Source: Brevibacterium sediminis
GTDB taxonomy: Bacteria > Actinomycetota > Actinomycetes > Actinomycetales > Brevibacteriaceae
Length of the DNA: 64,000 nucleotides
Reading direction: 5' to 3'
Assembly: GCF_013623905.1 (NCBI RefSeq)
Contig: NZ_JABKDD010000005.1
Span: forward strand, 213,934-277,933
The notes under the pieces were generated by a model. That model saw only the letters and a list, made by a program, of their open reading frames with translations. It made no database searches and was not told the DNA's origin. The translations under genes and the position numbers were made by a program. Positions 9,649 to 18,688 of this stretch are shown piece by piece. The number at the start of each line of letters is the position of its first letter. Positions within the stretch are counted from its first letter, which is position 1.

Positions 9649-10424
9649 CCAGAGCACTTAGCTTCGAGACCGTGAGCATCAGCTACGGTCGCGGAGCGCA
9701 GACGTTCACGGCCGTCGATTCGGTCAGCCTGCGCCTGGAGCCCGGAGAGATCCTCGGCCTCGTCGGAGAATCGGGGTCGGGAAAGTCGACGCTGGCCAGA
9801 GCCGCCGTCGGACTGGTCGAACCGGCTGCCGGGAGCATCCGCCTCGGCGATACCGTGATCTCCCGTGCGACGGGGACAGACCTGAGGGAACGCAGGAGGA
9901 TTCAGATGATCTTCCAGGATCCTCAGTCCTGCTTCGACCCCCGTCGGACCATCGGAGAATCCCTCGACGAGGCGCTCGTGTCGGCGTATCGGAGGGAAGG
10001 CGAACCCTGTCCCTCCCGGCAGGCGCGTGCCGCCCGGGTCGGTGAGCTCCTTGACTCCGTGTCCCTGCCGGGCGAGCGCGCTGCGAGCCTGCCTGCCGAG
10101 CTCTCGGGCGGGCAGAGGCAGCGGGTGGCTGTGGCCCGGGCCATCGCGGCTGAGCCGGAGGTCATCCTGGCCGATGAGATCACCTCGGCGCTCGATGTCT
10201 CCGTTCAGGGCACGGTGCTCAACCTGCTGCGGGAGCTGCAGCGCGACCTCGGGTTCTCGGTCCTCTTCATCAGCCACAACCTCGCCGTCGTCCGTGCCGT
10301 CTGCGAACGGGTCGCGGTGATGCGGGGAGGGCGCCTGGTAGAGGTGGGCGAGACCCTCAGGGTCATGGAATCACCCGATCAGGAGTACACGCGCGACCTC
10401 ATCGCCGCCGTGCCCTCCCTCTGA
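9645..10424 (+). CDS. peptide ABC transporter ATPase, DppF type
   Basis: 259-aa ATPase partner of the fused ATPase. It has Walker A GESGSGKS near residue 40, Q-loop IFQDPQSCFDPRR, signature LSGGQRQR, Walker B VILADE and the H-loop SHN. Walker B is followed by ITSALD where EPTSALD is usual; the catalytic Glu is kept. The ATG at 9645 overlaps the upstream stop and GAGAAGGAGG serves as ribosome site. The substrate-binding protein for this system is probably the lipoprotein gene at 15576, about 5 kb away. Confidence 0.87.
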   Translation: MTRALSFETVSISYGRGAQTFTAVDSVSLRLEPGEILGLVGESGSGKSTLARAAVGLVEPAAGSIRLGDTVISRATGTDLRERRRIQMIFQDPQSCFDPRRTIGESLDEALVSAYRREGEPCPSRQARAARVGELLDSVSLPGERAASLPAELSGGQRQRVAVARAIAAEPEVILADEITSALDVSVQGTVLNLLRELQRDLGFSVLFISHNLAVVRAVCERVAVMRGGRLVEVGETLRVMESPDQEYTRDLIAAVPSL

Positions 10425-10482
10425 ACCGGGGAGCAGCTCACAAGGCAGGCAGCCATGGCAGTCGCCTCACACTGCACGCAGC

Positions 10483-12420
10483 TCACCCGGCAGGCGTATG
10501 GGTCCTCACCCAGTCGATGATCTGCTGGTTGAAGTCTCGCCGGTATGTGACCGGTCCGTTGAGAATGAACACGTGCGAGCCCTGCGGATAGATGACGAGC
10601 CTCGTGTCGACGTCGTTGCCACGCAGCCTCGAATACCACAGCTCGGCCTGGTCGAGCGGGCAGCGCTGATCCTCCTGTCCGTGCAGGATGAGGGTCGGCA
10701 TCGTGACCCGATCCACCCGGTGGATCGGTGAGAGGTGATCGAAGGCCCGGCCTCCGAATTCCACCTCGCACAGGTGCGTGCCCATATCGCTGGTGGCGGC
10801 GAACAGGTCCAGATCACAGATGAGCCCTCCGGGAACGGCAGCAGTGAACCGTTCGGGATGCTTCGAACTCAGCCAGCAGGTCATGAATCCGCCATAGCTG
10901 TACCCGGTCACGGCGACCCGGTCGGCGTCGACGATGCCCTCGGCAATGAGGGCGTCGAGGGGTTCGAGGAAGTCCTTCTCATCGGCTTCTCCCCAGGCTC
11001 CCGCGGCGGCACGTAGGAATCGGGCGCCGTAGCCGTCCGATGACCGGGGGTTGAGGGTGAGGATGTTCCATCCCTCTGCTGCGAGCACCTGATGGTAGAG
11101 GTGTGCGGTGTCGGCAACACCCGTCCAGGCGTTATGCGGTCCGCCGTGAATGTCGAGCAGAGTGGGAGCGGGACCCTCGGTCGCTTCGGCGCGCAGCAGC
11201 CATCCGTGGACCTCGAGACCGTCGGAGATGGGAAACCTCATGCTCCGGGGCCGGATGAATGTCGCCTCGGGCACCGCCTCGTCCCAGAAGCACGTCAGCG
11301 CCTGGACGTCCCCGGTCGCGAGGTCGAGCGCGATGAGCTCACCCGGACGGTCGGCGTCACTGATGCGCATCACTGCAGTCGCACCGACCACATCGAGCCC
11401 GCTGATGACCGCGGTGTCGGAGACCGGGTGGCGGAGCATCGCCGCTCCCCCACCACCGTCATTCGTCTCCTCGAGGTCCATCGAGACGAGAACGGTCCGC
11501 CCCTCCTCGCGGACACAGAAATGCAGCCGCGCACCCGAACCGAAGACGGGAGCGCCCCCGGGATATCCGGGACCGCCGCCCATCACGCCGAGGTCGAGAT
11601 CCTCAGTGAGCACCGTCAACGCCGAGGTCGTGAGGTCCAAGCGCACCAGCCGTGGCAGTTCGATGCCCTTCACCGTCTGACCGATCGCGATCACTGAGGC
11701 GCTGTCGGGCATCCAGACCAGGGGGCCGGCCAGAGAGTCCGCAGCCCAGGGAAAACGCAGGGTCCCGGCCGCATCGTCGGTGTCGACGATCCCGATCTCC
11801 TGGGCAGGCACTCCCGCCGAGGTGCCCGCGCAGGTGCGCACGAATGCGAGCCTGCGTCCGTCCGGTGACCACATCGGATCGGTGCTGTTGCCGACGGTGA
11901 GGATGTCCGTGCTGTCTTCTCCATCGACAGCCAGGATCCGGATCCGGCTGCGGGCCGTGCCGATCCACCCCGGGCCGTCAACCTTGTACTCAGGCTCGCC
12001 GTCGACCACGAGCGGAGGCCGCGGATACTCCAGGGGTTCATCGACCAGACAGCTCAGCGCAATCGTCGTTCCGTCCGGAGAGAACACAGGGGTTCCGAGC
12101 GCCGCCACGCCGGAGGTGTGGACGGTGACGTCGCCGCCGTCGATCGGCATGAGGCAGAGATCAGAGACGCCGGAATTCGCTCTGAGGAACGCGACTGTCA
12201 TCCCGTCGGGAGACAGCGCAGGCGCCGTGTCGGTGTGCCCGCTCGTGAGTGTCCGTGAGGGCCCGCCGCCGGACAGCGGTGCCACACGCAGCTGAGATTC
12301 GCTCGGCCCGTCCAGCCGGTTGCGTGTCGCGACGAAGAGGACGCTCTCGCCTCCGGGAAGGATGAGCGCCGAATGCGGGTCGGTGAGCCGGTGGAGGATG
12401 TCGAGAACGGGTGCGGTCAC
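10483..12420 (-). CDS. S9-family peptidase (prolyl oligopeptidase / acylaminoacyl-peptidase type)
   Basis: 645-aa serine peptidase with no signal peptide. Residues about 1-370 form a WD40/TolB-like beta-propeller (repeated FSPDGTTIAL and WSPDGRRLAF blades) that filters small peptides. Residues about 390-645 form the alpha/beta-hydrolase domain with nucleophile GYSYGGFM near residue 506, Asp in HGQEDQRCP and His in YPQGSHVF. It would split short peptides in the cytosol. GTG 12420 overlaps the enolase stop (GTGA). It is last in a GNAT-racemase-peptidase operon and convergent with the peptide transporter, which fits a role in processing imported peptides. Confidence 0.85.
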   Translation of the reverse strand: MTAPVLDILHRLTDPHSALILPGGESVLFVATRNRLDGPSESQLRVAPLSGGGPSRTLTSGHTDTAPALSPDGMTVAFLRANSGVSDLCLMPIDGGDVTVHTSGVAALGTPVFSPDGTTIALSCLVDEPLEYPRPPLVVDGEPEYKVDGPGWIGTARSRIRILAVDGEDSTDILTVGNSTDPMWSPDGRRLAFVRTCAGTSAGVPAQEIGIVDTDDAAGTLRFPWAADSLAGPLVWMPDSASVIAIGQTVKGIELPRLVRLDLTTSALTVLTEDLDLGVMGGGPGYPGGAPVFGSGARLHFCVREEGRTVLVSMDLEETNDGGGGAAMLRHPVSDTAVISGLDVVGATAVMRISDADRPGELIALDLATGDVQALTCFWDEAVPEATFIRPRSMRFPISDGLEVHGWLLRAEATEGPAPTLLDIHGGPHNAWTGVADTAHLYHQVLAAEGWNILTLNPRSSDGYGARFLRAAAGAWGEADEKDFLEPLDALIAEGIVDADRVAVTGYSYGGFMTCWLSSKHPERFTAAVPGGLICDLDLFAATSDMGTHLCEVEFGGRAFDHLSPIHRVDRVTMPTLILHGQEDQRCPLDQAELWYSRLRGNDVDTRLVIYPQGSHVFILNGPVTYRRDFNQQIIDWVRTHTPAG

Positions 12421-13544
12421 GGCAGCGCCACCTCCTGCAGACGAGTTCGGTACTTCTCCACCTTCGCGCGATCGATGTCGACGCCCATGCCGGAGCCGCG
12501 CGGGACCTCGACGATGCCGTCGTGCATCCGGATCGTCGTGGTCGTGATGTCCTCGGCGAAGAACCGGTCCGAACCCGAGATGTCACCGGGCAGGGTGAAG
12601 CCGTCGAGGGCGGCGAGCGCAGCGTTCGCAGCGCGTCCCAATCCGGTTTCGAGCATTCCCCCGCACCATACCGCGATGCCGTTGGCCACGGCGAGATCGT
12701 GGATCTTCCGCGCGGCGAGGTATCCGCCGACCCGGCCGGGTTTGATGTTGATGATGTCGACGGCTCGCAAGGCGATGGCATCCGCGGCGGCTTCCGGGGA
12801 GTCGATGGATTCGTCGAGGCAGATGGGCGTGCGCAGCGATGACCGCAGCTGGGAGTGCTGCCGCAGATCGGCTTCGCCCAGGGGCTGTTCGATGAGGAGG
12901 AGACCGTAGTCGTCGAGCTTGGCCAAGGTGGTGGCATCGGCCAGCGTGTACGCAGCATTCGCGTCCACCTGGAAGAGCAGGTCGTCGCCGAACTCTTCGC
13001 GCACGGCCGCCACTGGAGCGATGTCGGCGCCGGGTCGGATCTTCAGTTTGATCCGGGCGTAGCCTTCGTCGATGTATCCGCCGATCACCCGGACGGTGTC
13101 GGCTGTGGAGTCCTGGATGCCGACGGAGACACCGGACGGCACCGAGGTCCGCACTGCCCCCAGATAGTCGTGGAAAGATCTGCCCTGCGCTCTCAGTGCG
13201 GCATCGAGGATCGCCATCTCCAGCGACGCCTTCGCCATGGGCTGACCGATGACATGGGACAGCAGGCCCGAGACGCGTTCCGGGTTGAGGTCTTCGCGGG
13301 CGGCGAGCGCCGGGGCCAGCCACCGGGTGACCACCTCGGCGGCACCGTCGAGGTGTTCGGCCGAGTAGAACGGACGGTCCAGTGCCACGTTTTCACCCCA
13401 GCCTGTGACGAGTGCTCCGTCCGTGGTTTCCACCTGCGCTTCGATGAGGAAGCAGCGCTTATGGGTCTGGGTCATGAACGAGGTGGTGAATGGCGAAACC
13501 AGGGGCAGTTCGAGGTGGTGGATAGATAGGTGCTTCAGTCTCAT
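12417..13544 (-). CDS. enolase-superfamily N-succinylamino-acid racemase / o-succinylbenzoate synthase-like enzyme
   Basis: 375-aa member of the muconate-lactonising-enzyme subgroup. The barrel carries the acid/base pair as KLK (ARIKLKIRPG) and the second Lys in NIKPGRVGG. The Mg ligands are Asp in FQVDANAAY, Glu in LIEQPL and Asp in CLDESID. The end WCGGMLETGLGRAAN is typical of the NSAR/OSBS family. Members racemise N-acylated amino acids, make o-succinylbenzoate, or both. No other menaquinone gene is near, while a COG3375-like acyltransferase precedes it by 37 bp and a D-aminoacylase-like gene lies nearby, so the racemase role is favoured (inference). The ATG at 13544 was chosen because the longer frame runs through the GNAT gene. 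Confidence 0.78.
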   Translation of the reverse strand: MRLKHLSIHHLELPLVSPFTTSFMTQTHKRCFLIEAQVETTDGALVTGWGENVALDRPFYSAEHLDGAAEVVTRWLAPALAAREDLNPERVSGLLSHVIGQPMAKASLEMAILDAALRAQGRSFHDYLGAVRTSVPSGVSVGIQDSTADTVRVIGGYIDEGYARIKLKIRPGADIAPVAAVREEFGDDLLFQVDANAAYTLADATTLAKLDDYGLLLIEQPLGEADLRQHSQLRSSLRTPICLDESIDSPEAAADAIALRAVDIINIKPGRVGGYLAARKIHDLAVANGIAVWCGGMLETGLGRAANAALAALDGFTLPGDISGSDRFFAEDITTTTIRMHDGIVEVPRGSGMGVDIDRAKVEKYRTRLQEVALP

Positions 13545-13581
13545 CACGGTCCTTCCGTCAGGCAGTGTCAGCGGTGAGTGG

Positions 13582-14430
13582 TCAGGGGCGGCGCAAGACA
13601 TACTGCCCATGGTGGGGGCTGCGGCGGGAGAACCCGGTGATCCGCCAGCCATTGCCGAGTAGATCGGTGAACGCCTCTCTCGTGGCCAGCCGCCAGGTGT
13701 GGGCCCGCACCGGGTCCTCGCGCCGCAGGGCTTCGATGTCCCAGGGCACGGCGACGCCGAGGGATTCGGTTCCGACGACCGGCGGGGCATAGGGCGTCGG
13801 TGCCCCGCCCCTGTCCTCGACCGCCGGGGTGGCGTCGTCGCCCGTCTCCCACGATCGGGCGGTGGGATCGCAGGTGAGATCCCAGAGGATGAGCATGCGG
13901 TCCGAGAGTTCGCCCGCGTTGATCGAATCGGTCATCTGGCCGTAGAAGTCAGGGAGGTAGTCGATCGGGACCGCTCCGAGCCGTGAGATGTTGAAATGGG
14001 CGTTGCGGCACACCAGGGGGTCATAGGTCCAGGTCATCTCCACGATTCCGTTCTCCAGGCACCAAGCCCGCTGCCGCAGTTTGATGGCATGGCCGAACCC
14101 GCGTCCCGCGGAGTCCGGGAGGAAGCCGACGATATGGGAGTGGAACGGCGATCCGGCTGGACCGCAGAATCCCACTGCGGCTCCGACCGCCTCGGTGCCG
14201 TGGCGAGCCAGGAACACCGGATTGCCGGCATGGGTCATGGCGGTGAGCACCGCATGATCGATGATCGGTGTGCCCGGAGTCCTCCAGATCCGTGAGAGGA
14301 CCTGGGACACGGTGTGCAGATCCTCAGGGGCATGGACTTCTCGGATGTCGAGTCCGAGGTCTGCGCAGCGCGCATCGGCCATGTGCTCGGCCTCGAGCAC
14401 GAAAGACCGCGGAGGCGCCAGACGAGTCAT
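13582..14430 (-). CDS. GNAT acyltransferase, COG3375-like partner of the racemase
   Basis: 282-aa GNAT-fold protein. The acyl-CoA-binding motif A is FLPDSAGRGFGHAIKLRQR, around residues 115-135; the C-terminal half is longer than in minimal GNATs, as in the COG3375 group that travels with N-acylamino-acid racemases. In the pathway known from Geobacillus, such an enzyme succinylates a D-amino acid before racemisation. That role is inferred here from gene order and protein type. The ATG at 14430 has AAAGGA upstream. First gene of the operon, divergent from the serine-hydrolase operon at 14651. Confidence 0.75.
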   Translation of the reverse strand: MTRLAPPRSFVLEAEHMADARCADLGLDIREVHAPEDLHTVSQVLSRIWRTPGTPIIDHAVLTAMTHAGNPVFLARHGTEAVGAAVGFCGPAGSPFHSHIVGFLPDSAGRGFGHAIKLRQRAWCLENGIVEMTWTYDPLVCRNAHFNISRLGAVPIDYLPDFYGQMTDSINAGELSDRMLILWDLTCDPTARSWETGDDATPAVEDRGGAPTPYAPPVVGTESLGVAVPWDIEALRREDPVRAHTWRLATREAFTDLLGNGWRITGFSRRSPHHGQYVLRRP

Positions 14431-14650
14431 ACTGTGTCCTTTCACCGGTGGAACCTTTGTCCCAAGCTTGTCCCGTGCACACGGGCGGGCACATCGGAGG
14501 ATCGGCGCAGGGTTCACCCGCGATGTTGTCGGGACCGACAAACCCACTCCGCCGACGACCTGTCCCGCTGTCGACTCGGACGAAGCGGGTCCCGCAACTT
14601 TGTCCTGAACTCCGAAGCCGAGCCCGTGTGTAGTTGAGGAAGATGAGGGT
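14431..14650. promoter_or_regulatory. divergent control region of the peptide/D-amino-acid locus
   Basis: 220 bp between two divergent operons. It holds TTGTCCC at 14457-14463 and again at 14468-14474 (11 bp apart, about one helical turn), CTGTCCC at 14560 and TTGTCCT at 14600. There is also a perfect inverted repeat TTGTCGG-GA-CCGACAA (14526-14541) and the palindrome GCGGGTCCCGC (14585-14595). These look like binding sites for one or more repressors; the regulator is not identified. Confidence 0.5.
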
Positions 14651-15565
14651 ATGATCTTCGACACAGCGATCGAACGGCTCGAAGATGAGCTCGGCATCAC
14701 CTGTTTCGTCCATGCCCGTGACCTCGACCGACGGCTCCGCGAACCGGACAGCGCCGAGGTTGGAGTCAGGGAAGACGAGCCCGTGGTCACGGCCAGCGTG
14801 TTCAAACTGCCGGTGCTCGTCGAAGCCTGCATCCGCATGAGCACGGGCGAGGTCCCCGCCGAGCGCCGAATCGCGCTGGGCCCGGAGGACTTTCCCGTGG
14901 AGGGCTCGACCGGACTCGCTGTCTTCAGCGATGCCGTCTCCGTGTCCTTCCGGGATCTGTGCCTGTCGATGATGACCGTCTCGGACAATCGAGCCACCGA
15001 TGTGGTGATGGACATCCTCGGCCGCGCCCGCGTGAATGCGAGGCTGCGGGAGCTCGGTCTGACTTCCACCGTGATCGAAGGCGACTGCCGGCACCTCTTC
15101 GACACAGCGGCCGCTGACCTGGCAGCTCTGGACCCGCCGGTGGCTTACGCCTCCGCGGACGCCGGAGCGCACTGGCTGAAGACGAGGACGCTGGACCCGG
15201 GGCGGACGAACCGTTCGACTCCGGCCGAGACGACGACGCTGCTCGCGGCTCTGTGGAGAGACGAAGGGCTGCCCGCTTCGGCGTGCGCGGAGGCGAGGCG
15301 GATCCTCGGTCTGCAGGTATGGTCGCACCGCCTGCGCCGAGGCTTCTCCGACGAGGTGACCGTAAGCGGAAAGACGGGCACCCTACCCTACATCCGCAAC
15401 GAGGCCGGAGTCGTCGAGTTCCCTGACGGCGGCAGATATGCCGTCGCCGTATTCCTGCGGACCCCGTCACCCCGCTCGATCGGCCCCCGGTTCGACGATG
15501 CCATCGCCGACCTCGCAGCTGCGGCGGTGGCCGACCTGCGCTCAGTTCGCCCACTCACTCAATGA
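14651..15565 (+). CDS. class A beta-lactamase-fold serine hydrolase, cytosolic
   Basis: 304-aa protein with all three class A landmarks: SVFK (Ser49, Lys52), SDN (111-113) and KTG (241-243). There is no signal peptide or lipobox, so it should act in the cytoplasm, unlike resistance beta-lactamases. The typical ExxLN omega-loop motif is not obvious. With a peptide binding protein, a second penicillin-binding-fold hydrolase and a D-aminoacylase-like enzyme in the same operon, a D-peptidase or D-amidase activity on imported peptides is more likely than drug resistance (inference). The ATG at 14651 is preceded by GAGGAAGATGAGGG. The next gene follows 10 bp after its stop. Confidence 0.78.
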   Translation: MIFDTAIERLEDELGITCFVHARDLDRRLREPDSAEVGVREDEPVVTASVFKLPVLVEACIRMSTGEVPAERRIALGPEDFPVEGSTGLAVFSDAVSVSFRDLCLSMMTVSDNRATDVVMDILGRARVNARLRELGLTSTVIEGDCRHLFDTAAADLAALDPPVAYASADAGAHWLKTRTLDPGRTNRSTPAETTTLLAALWRDEGLPASACAEARRILGLQVWSHRLRRGFSDEVTVSGKTGTLPYIRNEAGVVEFPDGGRYAVAVFLRTPSPRSIGPRFDDAIADLAAAAVADLRSVRPLTQ

Positions 15566-15575
15566 AGAGGACACC

Positions 15576-17177
15576 ATGAAGAAACGAATACTGGCCGCCG
15601 TCGCCGGGCTCTCCGCACTCACCCTCAGCGCCTGTGGCGGAGGCGGCGGAGCGGGAACCTCGAGCGGGGACGGCGAGCCTGTCATCGACGGCACCCTCAA
15701 GGTCGCCATCAACGAAGACCCGGGCAACCTGTTCCGGCACGTCAACACCTCTGCGACTCTCAGCTATGTCTACCCGTGGGCGTATGAGTCGCCGGTCTAC
15801 TTCGATGACAGCGGCGAACCGCAGGGATGGCTGGCGGAGAAATGGGAGGCGACCCCGACCTCGCTGAGCTTCACCATTCGGGAGGGCATCACGTGCGAGG
15901 ACGGGTCCGAGCTGACGGCGGAATCCGTGGCGAACAACTACCGGTGGATCCTCGATCCAGAGAACGCGTCCAGCTTCAAAGGTCTCGTCGTCCCGGCCGA
16001 TGCCACCATCGACGACGATGCTGCGGCGAGGACCGTGACCGTAACGACGAAGTCCCCCAATTCGTTCCTGCTGCCTCAGATGGGGATCCAGCCAATCTAC
16101 TGTCAGGGCGCCCTGGACGATCCCACGAGCGTCGAGTCCGCCACGAACGGCACCGGCATGTACTCGCTCAAAAAGGCGGTGCCGGGAGATCACTACACCT
16201 TCGAGCGTCGAGACGACTACAGTTGGGGACCGGAGGGCGCACCGACCGGGGAGACGCCCGGCGTGCCCAAGGAGGTCGACGTCAGCATCGTCGACAATCC
16301 GAGCACGCGCGCCAATCAGCTCCTGTCCGGGGAACTCAACATCGCAGCCGTGCAGGGACCCGACGAGGAACGTGTCGCCTCCACCCTCGAGCCGTTCTAT
16401 CAGGACGACCTCATCACCGGCGGATTCGCCTACAGCCAGGCCGAGGATGCGCCGACGGCCGATGAGGATGTGCGCATCGCCCTCACCGAGGCACTCGATC
16501 TCGATGCGCTCATGCAAGTCCAGACGGCGGGCCAGGGAAAGCGCGCCGAGAGGCTCGCGGTGCTCAATCCGACGATCTGCACCTACGATGCGGCCACGCC
16601 GAACCTGCCGTCGAACGACCTCGCCGATGCCGAGTCCCGGCTCGACGCGGCCGGTTGGAAGAAGGGTTCGGACGGCAAGCGCAGCAAGGACGGACAGCCG
16701 TTGACCTTGGACTTCGGGTGGTACACGCGCTGGCCCGAGACCTCCTCGACAGCTGAGCTCATGGCCGAACAATGGTCGAAGATCGGTGTCGGCGTCAAGC
16801 ATCACGGTACGGACGCCGGGGCGTTCCTCGAGAAGATCAATTCCCCCGGAGCCGCCGAGGACTTCGACGTCATCTGGTTGGCGTCGAACTACTCGGTGCC
16901 CAATGTGCTCGCCACCTTCGTCTCCGGGCCCGTGCCCCCGAAGGGCTCGAACTACGCCGGCATCAGCAACCCGGACTTCGATGCCCGCGCCGAGGAGGCG
17001 TCGCAGGTCACCGGCAAGGAGGCCTGTGGCAGCTGGGAGAAGGCAGAGGCCGCCATGTACCAGTCAGCGGACTATGTTCCCTTCGCCGTGCGCCCTGACA
17101 TCACCTTCGGCCAAGGCGTCAAGAACTCCCTCGGTCAAGGATGGACGAACGTCAACGGCATCACCCTTGTCGAATGA
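15576..17177 (+). CDS. ABC transporter substrate-binding lipoprotein, family 5 (DppA/OppA type)
   Basis: 533-aa extracellular binding protein. Signal peptide with lipobox LSAC, so Cys20 is lipidated; a Gly-rich tether follows. The rest is the SBP_bac_5 fold (DGTLKVAINEDPGNLF, GWLAEKWEATP, and TVTTKSPNSFLLPQMG typical of the ligand domain). It would capture peptides or related solutes and deliver them to the permease encoded at 6746-10424. ATG 15576 has AAGAGG upstream. The placement away from its permease but inside the hydrolase operon ties uptake to the downstream enzymes. Confidence 0.87.
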   Translation: MKKRILAAVAGLSALTLSACGGGGGAGTSSGDGEPVIDGTLKVAINEDPGNLFRHVNTSATLSYVYPWAYESPVYFDDSGEPQGWLAEKWEATPTSLSFTIREGITCEDGSELTAESVANNYRWILDPENASSFKGLVVPADATIDDDAAARTVTVTTKSPNSFLLPQMGIQPIYCQGALDDPTSVESATNGTGMYSLKKAVPGDHYTFERRDDYSWGPEGAPTGETPGVPKEVDVSIVDNPSTRANQLLSGELNIAAVQGPDEERVASTLEPFYQDDLITGGFAYSQAEDAPTADEDVRIALTEALDLDALMQVQTAGQGKRAERLAVLNPTICTYDAATPNLPSNDLADAESRLDAAGWKKGSDGKRSKDGQPLTLDFGWYTRWPETSSTAELMAEQWSKIGVGVKHHGTDAGAFLEKINSPGAAEDFDVIWLASNYSVPNVLATFVSGPVPPKGSNYAGISNPDFDARAEEASQVTGKEACGSWEKAEAAMYQSADYVPFAVRPDITFGQGVKNSLGQGWTNVNGITLVE

Positions 17178-17218
17178 GACCCCGACAGCAGACTGAGAAC
17201 AACGCAAAGGAGCAGCAC

Positions 17219-18688
17219 ATGACAGCCCGAACCGACCCACAGCTCTTCGACCCCACACGATGGGAGGGCCTTCTGGCCGATGTCGCCCGCCGGCACGAGG
17301 TGCCGGGCATCGTGGCCGGCGTTCTGCACGTCGATCCCGTCTCAGATGCGGAGCAACGGTTCGTTGCCGCCACCGGAATCTCAAACCTGCGCACCGAGGT
17401 CGGCACCGACCGGACCACGCTGTGCCAGATCGGGTCGATCACCAAACTCCTCACCTCGACGATGATCATGCAGCTCGTCGACGAAGGGAAGCTGAGTCTG
17501 GACACTCCGGTCTCGGAGATCCTTCCCGACCTGAGTTTCGCTGAGCTCGATCCTGCCGAACTCACCGTGGAGCATCTGCTCACCCACACTTCGGGCCTCG
17601 ACGGTGACCTCTTCACCGACACCGGCCGCGGAGACGACTGCGTCGAGAAGTACGTGGCCACATTGTCCGAGGCGAAGTCACTATTCAGCCCGGGCACCGG
17701 ATTCTCCTACTGCAACTCCGGCTTCGTCATCGCCGGACGCATCATCGAGGTCCTCGACGAGGTGAGCTGGGATCGGGCCCTGAACATCCGGATCTGTCAG
17801 CGCCTGGGCAACGAGCACATGTTCACCCTGGCCGAGGACATCATGTCCCACCGTCACCAGCACGGTCACGTCGCGGTTCCCGGCACCGACACCTGGATGC
17901 CTGCACCGGTCTCCCAGATTACTCGCTCCATGGGACCCGCAGGACTGGTGACCTGCAGCACGGACGATCTGCTCGGCTTCGGTGCCGCCGTCCTACGTTC
18001 GGGACGGACGAGCACGGGGGTGCCGATCCTCAGCCAAGACTCCCTTCGGCTCATGTCCGAACCGCGGCACACCCTCATCGATCAGGCAGCATCCACCGCG
18101 CCTCAGTGGGGGCTGGGCTGGATGATCGATGAGTGGGAGGGCCAGAAGCTGCAGTGGCACGGGGGCACCACGATCGGCAACAACGCCTGGTTCCAGGTCC
18201 TGCCGGCGTCCGGCCTGGCCTTCGTCGTCTTCTGCAACGGGGGTGTCGCAGCGCATGCGGCCGCTGAGATCTACGGTGCCTTCGCTCGCACCTTCGCCGG
18301 AATCGACGCCCCTCCGGCGACCCGGCCCCGGTCGGATCGACCGGCGGCCGCGATACCCGAGAGCCGCCTCGGCGATTATGCCGATGCGAGCACTGCACTC
18401 ACGGTGCTGCGGACCGACGACGGCACCTATAGGGCTCGCATCCGCAGCTCCCTGGGCGAAGGTGACGAGGCACCGGTGCAGACGATGGATCTGCATCCGT
18501 CCGGTAACGAGGCCTTCGTCCTCGGCCGGCCCGATGCCCGCAGCGCGTGGATGCCGATGGCATTCGCCGAGGTGGACGGCAGGGACGTCGCGTACGTAGG
18601 CATCCGCTGCCTGCCGCGGGCCGAGGCCGGACCGGACTCGACGGACACGGAGTCGGCCGACGCGCCCGTATCGGGGGACGACGCATGA
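17219..18688 (+). CDS. class C beta-lactamase-related serine hydrolase
   Basis: 489-aa Beta-lactamase (PF00144 type) family protein. The active-site set is SITK (Ser73, Lys76), YCN (164-166) and HGG (314-316), followed by an extra C-terminal domain of about 110 residues as in D-aminopeptidases and esterases of this group. No signal peptide is visible, so a cytosolic peptidase is likelier than a periplasmic beta-lactamase. AAAGGAG lies just before ATG 17219. The stop overlaps the amidohydrolase start (ATGA), so the two are translationally coupled. Confidence 0.82.
   Translation: MTARTDPQLFDPTRWEGLLADVARRHEVPGIVAGVLHVDPVSDAEQRFVAATGISNLRTEVGTDRTTLCQIGSITKLLTSTMIMQLVDEGKLSLDTPVSEILPDLSFAELDPAELTVEHLLTHTSGLDGDLFTDTGRGDDCVEKYVATLSEAKSLFSPGTGFSYCNSGFVIAGRIIEVLDEVSWDRALNIRICQRLGNEHMFTLAEDIMSHRHQHGHVAVPGTDTWMPAPVSQITRSMGPAGLVTCSTDDLLGFGAAVLRSGRTSTGVPILSQDSLRLMSEPRHTLIDQAASTAPQWGLGWMIDEWEGQKLQWHGGTTIGNNAWFQVLPASGLAFVVFCNGGVAAHAAAEIYGAFARTFAGIDAPPATRPRSDRPAAAIPESRLGDYADASTALTVLRTDDGTYRARIRSSLGEGDEAPVQTMDLHPSGNEAFVLGRPDARSAWMPMAFAEVDGRDVAYVGIRCLPRAEAGPDSTDTESADAPVSGDDA

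Noticed and set aside
12417..13544. menC of menaquinone synthesis
   Set aside because: No other men gene is near, and the acyltransferase partner points to amino-acid racemisation; the activity remains untested.
14651..18688. Beta-lactam resistance genes
   Set aside because: Both proteins lack signal peptides and sit in a peptide-uptake operon; the folds fit, but a resistance role is not supported.
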